NCBI GenBank assembly: GCA_002500665.1
Contig: DLRY01000087.1
Span: 1 to 7,203, forward strand
From: Opitutia bacterium UBA7876
GTDB lineage: Bacteria > Verrucomicrobiota > Verrucomicrobiia > Opitutales > Seribacteraceae
Direction: 5' to 3'
Length of the DNA: 7,203 bases
In this document: positions 5,848-7,203 of the stretch, one piece after another
How positions within the stretch are numbered: the first letter of the stretch is position 1
How the letters are laid out: every line of letters starts with the position of its first letter
The notes under the pieces: model-generated
What the model was told of the DNA's origin: nothing
Database searches by the model: none
Seen by the model: only the letters and a program-made list of their open reading frames with translations
Position numbers and translations under genes: made by a program

Positions 5848-7203
5848 AAATTCATTCCCTTGTTTGCTTCCTTCCTTTGCGGGCTCCTGCTCACCTTGTC
5901 AATCGTTCAGGGCGCCGAGGAGCGTGAATGGACAAATAGTGAAGGGAAGACCATTCGTGCGAAATTCGTCTCTGCGAATGCCCAAACGGTGACCCTTTCC
6001 ATGGGGGGTAAGGTTTACGTCCTCAAACTCAGCTCCCTAAGTTCGGAATCCCAGGCTTTGGCAAGCGATTTGGCCAAGGCCCAACCCGCTTCCCGTTACG
6101 TCAAGGCCCGGCCTCTTTCCAAAACCCAGCAAAAAGCGGTCGAGCAGGCTTTAGCCCCCAGTTTTTCCGAAGTGCGGAAAGAGGATTACGATTTTGCCGA
6201 ATTGTCCGAATTCGATGCGTTGTTGCCGGGCAACGAGGAGGTCTTTCGCTCTCTTGTCTGGAACGCTTACCGCAAGGGTGCGGCTCTTGATGAAATGCAG
6301 CTCGATCACAAGGCCGGCAAAGTGGTTTCCGGAGAATACGTCAGCCCGTACGTCGTTCGTAAGGTTGGCAAGATGCCGGAAAGTGGTTGGCCGTTGGTCA
6401 TCGCCATGCATGGCGGGGGCAAGGCCCCCAAGGCGCTTAACGACAGCCAGTGGAGGGTCATGCAGCGTTACTACAGGGATCATCCCGGTGACGGGGGCTA
6501 TCTTTACCTCGCCTTGAGGGCCCCGACCGATGCCTGGAACGGGTTTTATACCGGCTACGTCTATCCGCTTGTTGCCCGGTTGGTCAGGCAGATGTTGGTT
6601 TGCGAGGGAGTCGATTCGGACAAAGTCTTCCTTATCGGTTATTCGCACGGTGGATACGGGGCCTTTGCCATTGGCCCCAAAATGGCGGATCGCTTTGCCG
6701 CCATCCATAGCTCGGCGGCGGCCCCCACGGATGGCGAATCCTCCGCTAAGAATCTCCTCAATACGCCCTTTACCTTCATGATCGGCGAAAGCGACTTGGC
6801 CTATGGCCGTCTCAAGCGATGTCTCGCTTTCGACGAGGCGGTAAAGGGTTTGAGGGGTGAGCGCAAGGACGCATACCCTGTCCGTATGTTTTTGAAAAAG
6901 GGTTTTGGGCACGGTGGCTTGCCCGACCGCGACCACCTTTCGACCATGCTTCCCGCCGTTCGCAATACGATTCCCGACTCGCTCGTTTGGCAACCGACGG
7001 ATTCCGTGGTCGGTCGCTTTTCCTGGCTTGAGATTCCCGCTCCCGCCAAGAAGCAATTGGTTGAGGCAACCAGGACGGGCAACCGTTTCGAGATTAAGCT
7101 GGAGGGAACTGAGTCCCTCAACCTCTATCTCGACGAACGGATGGTCGACTACCGCAAACCGGTGGTGGTCGAAGTCAATGGGAAGACCGTCGTCGACCGC
7201 TTC
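5845..7203 (+). CDS. Secreted SHD1 domain-alpha/beta hydrolase (putative esterase), 3' partial
   Basis: The reading frame is open from the ATG at 5845 through the last base, giving 453 codons with no stop. Residues 1-24 are a signal peptide, with likely cleavage around QGA-24. Residues 27-74 match SHD1 (PF03983), a small domain common in exported PVC proteins: REWTNSEGKTIRAKF then YVLKLSSLSSESQAL. Residues 130-380 form an alpha/beta hydrolase like polyhydroxybutyrate depolymerase or feruloyl-esterase relatives. It has an oxyanion-type HGGG at 189-192, nucleophile elbow G265-Y-S267-H-G269, likely acid D317 in GESDLAY, and likely base H356 in GFGHGG. FSWLEIP (392-398) opens a beta-rich C-terminal extension with YLDERMVDYRKPVVVEVNG, cut by the window edge. 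The triad looks complete, so the enzyme is probably active on ester bonds; the substrate is unknown. An in-frame ATG at 5818 is the alternative start. A peptidase of the same fold is possible. Confidence 0.9.
   Translation, partial: MKFIPLFASFLCGLLLTLSIVQGAEEREWTNSEGKTIRAKFVSANAQTVTLSMGGKVYVLKLSSLSSESQALASDLAKAQPASRYVKARPLSKTQQKAVEQALAPSFSEVRKEDYDFAELSEFDALLPGNEEVFRSLVWNAYRKGAALDEMQLDHKAGKVVSGEYVSPYVVRKVGKMPESGWPLVIAMHGGGKAPKALNDSQWRVMQRYYRDHPGDGGYLYLALRAPTDAWNGFYTGYVYPLVARLVRQMLVCEGVDSDKVFLIGYSHGGYGAFAIGPKMADRFAAIHSSAAAPTDGESSAKNLLNTPFTFMIGESDLAYGRLKRCLAFDEAVKGLRGERKDAYPVRMFLKKGFGHGGLPDRDHLSTMLPAVRNTIPDSLVWQPTDSVVGRFSWLEIPAPAKKQLVEATRTGNRFEIKLEGTESLNLYLDERMVDYRKPVVVEVNGKTVVDRF

Noticed and set aside
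6151..7056. Minus-strand open frame of 301 codons
   Set aside because: It is antisense to the SHD1-esterase gene, whose catalytic motifs are clear. No independent evidence supports it.

Overview
The window looks like chromosomal DNA from a member of the PVC superphylum, most likely Verrucomicrobiota and possibly Planctomycetota. The evidence is the protein families: a DUF1595/DUF1592/DUF1588/DUF1585 cytochrome-like protein, a DUF1080 protein joined to an SGNH-type domain, and an SHD1 (SLA1 homology domain 1) unit fused to an alpha/beta hydrolase. All are strongly enriched in that group. The DNA is moderately GC-rich, and Shine-Dalgarno sites are weak or absent. This placement rests on remembered family knowledge; no search was run.

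Layout: four protein genes, all on the + strand, fill nearly the whole window. (1) Bases 2-2197: the C-terminal part of a DUF1592-family protein with one CxxCH motif. Its 5' end lies outside the window. (2) Bases 2318-3547: a secreted serine hydrolase of the beta-lactamase/EstB-like family. (3) Bases 3595-5817: a secreted three-part protein made of a DUF1080 lectin-like fold, a beta-sandwich like the one in sialate O-acetylesterases, and an SGNH-hydrolase-like domain whose signature residues are largely replaced. (4) Bases 5845-7203, running off the 3' end: a secreted SHD1-alpha/beta hydrolase esterase with an intact-looking catalytic triad. The gaps are 120, 47 and 27 bases. Genes 2-4 could be one transcript. 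Gene 1 may belong with them or with genes upstream of the window.

Working together (inference): genes 2-4 encode exported proteins with serine-hydrolase folds, two of them attached to putative carbohydrate- or ligand-binding domains. This suggests an extracytoplasmic set that handles decorated polysaccharides or other ester substrates, next to a probable c-type-heme protein. No substrate can be read from the sequence.

The points most worth a second look are the degenerate SGNH domain of gene 3, its domain order compared with sialate O-acetylesterases, and the fact that genes 3 and 4 lie in the same reading frame with a single TGA between them. I saw no tRNA, rRNA, CRISPR array, insertion sequence, phage gene or convincing terminator. 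I found no clearly new biological system.
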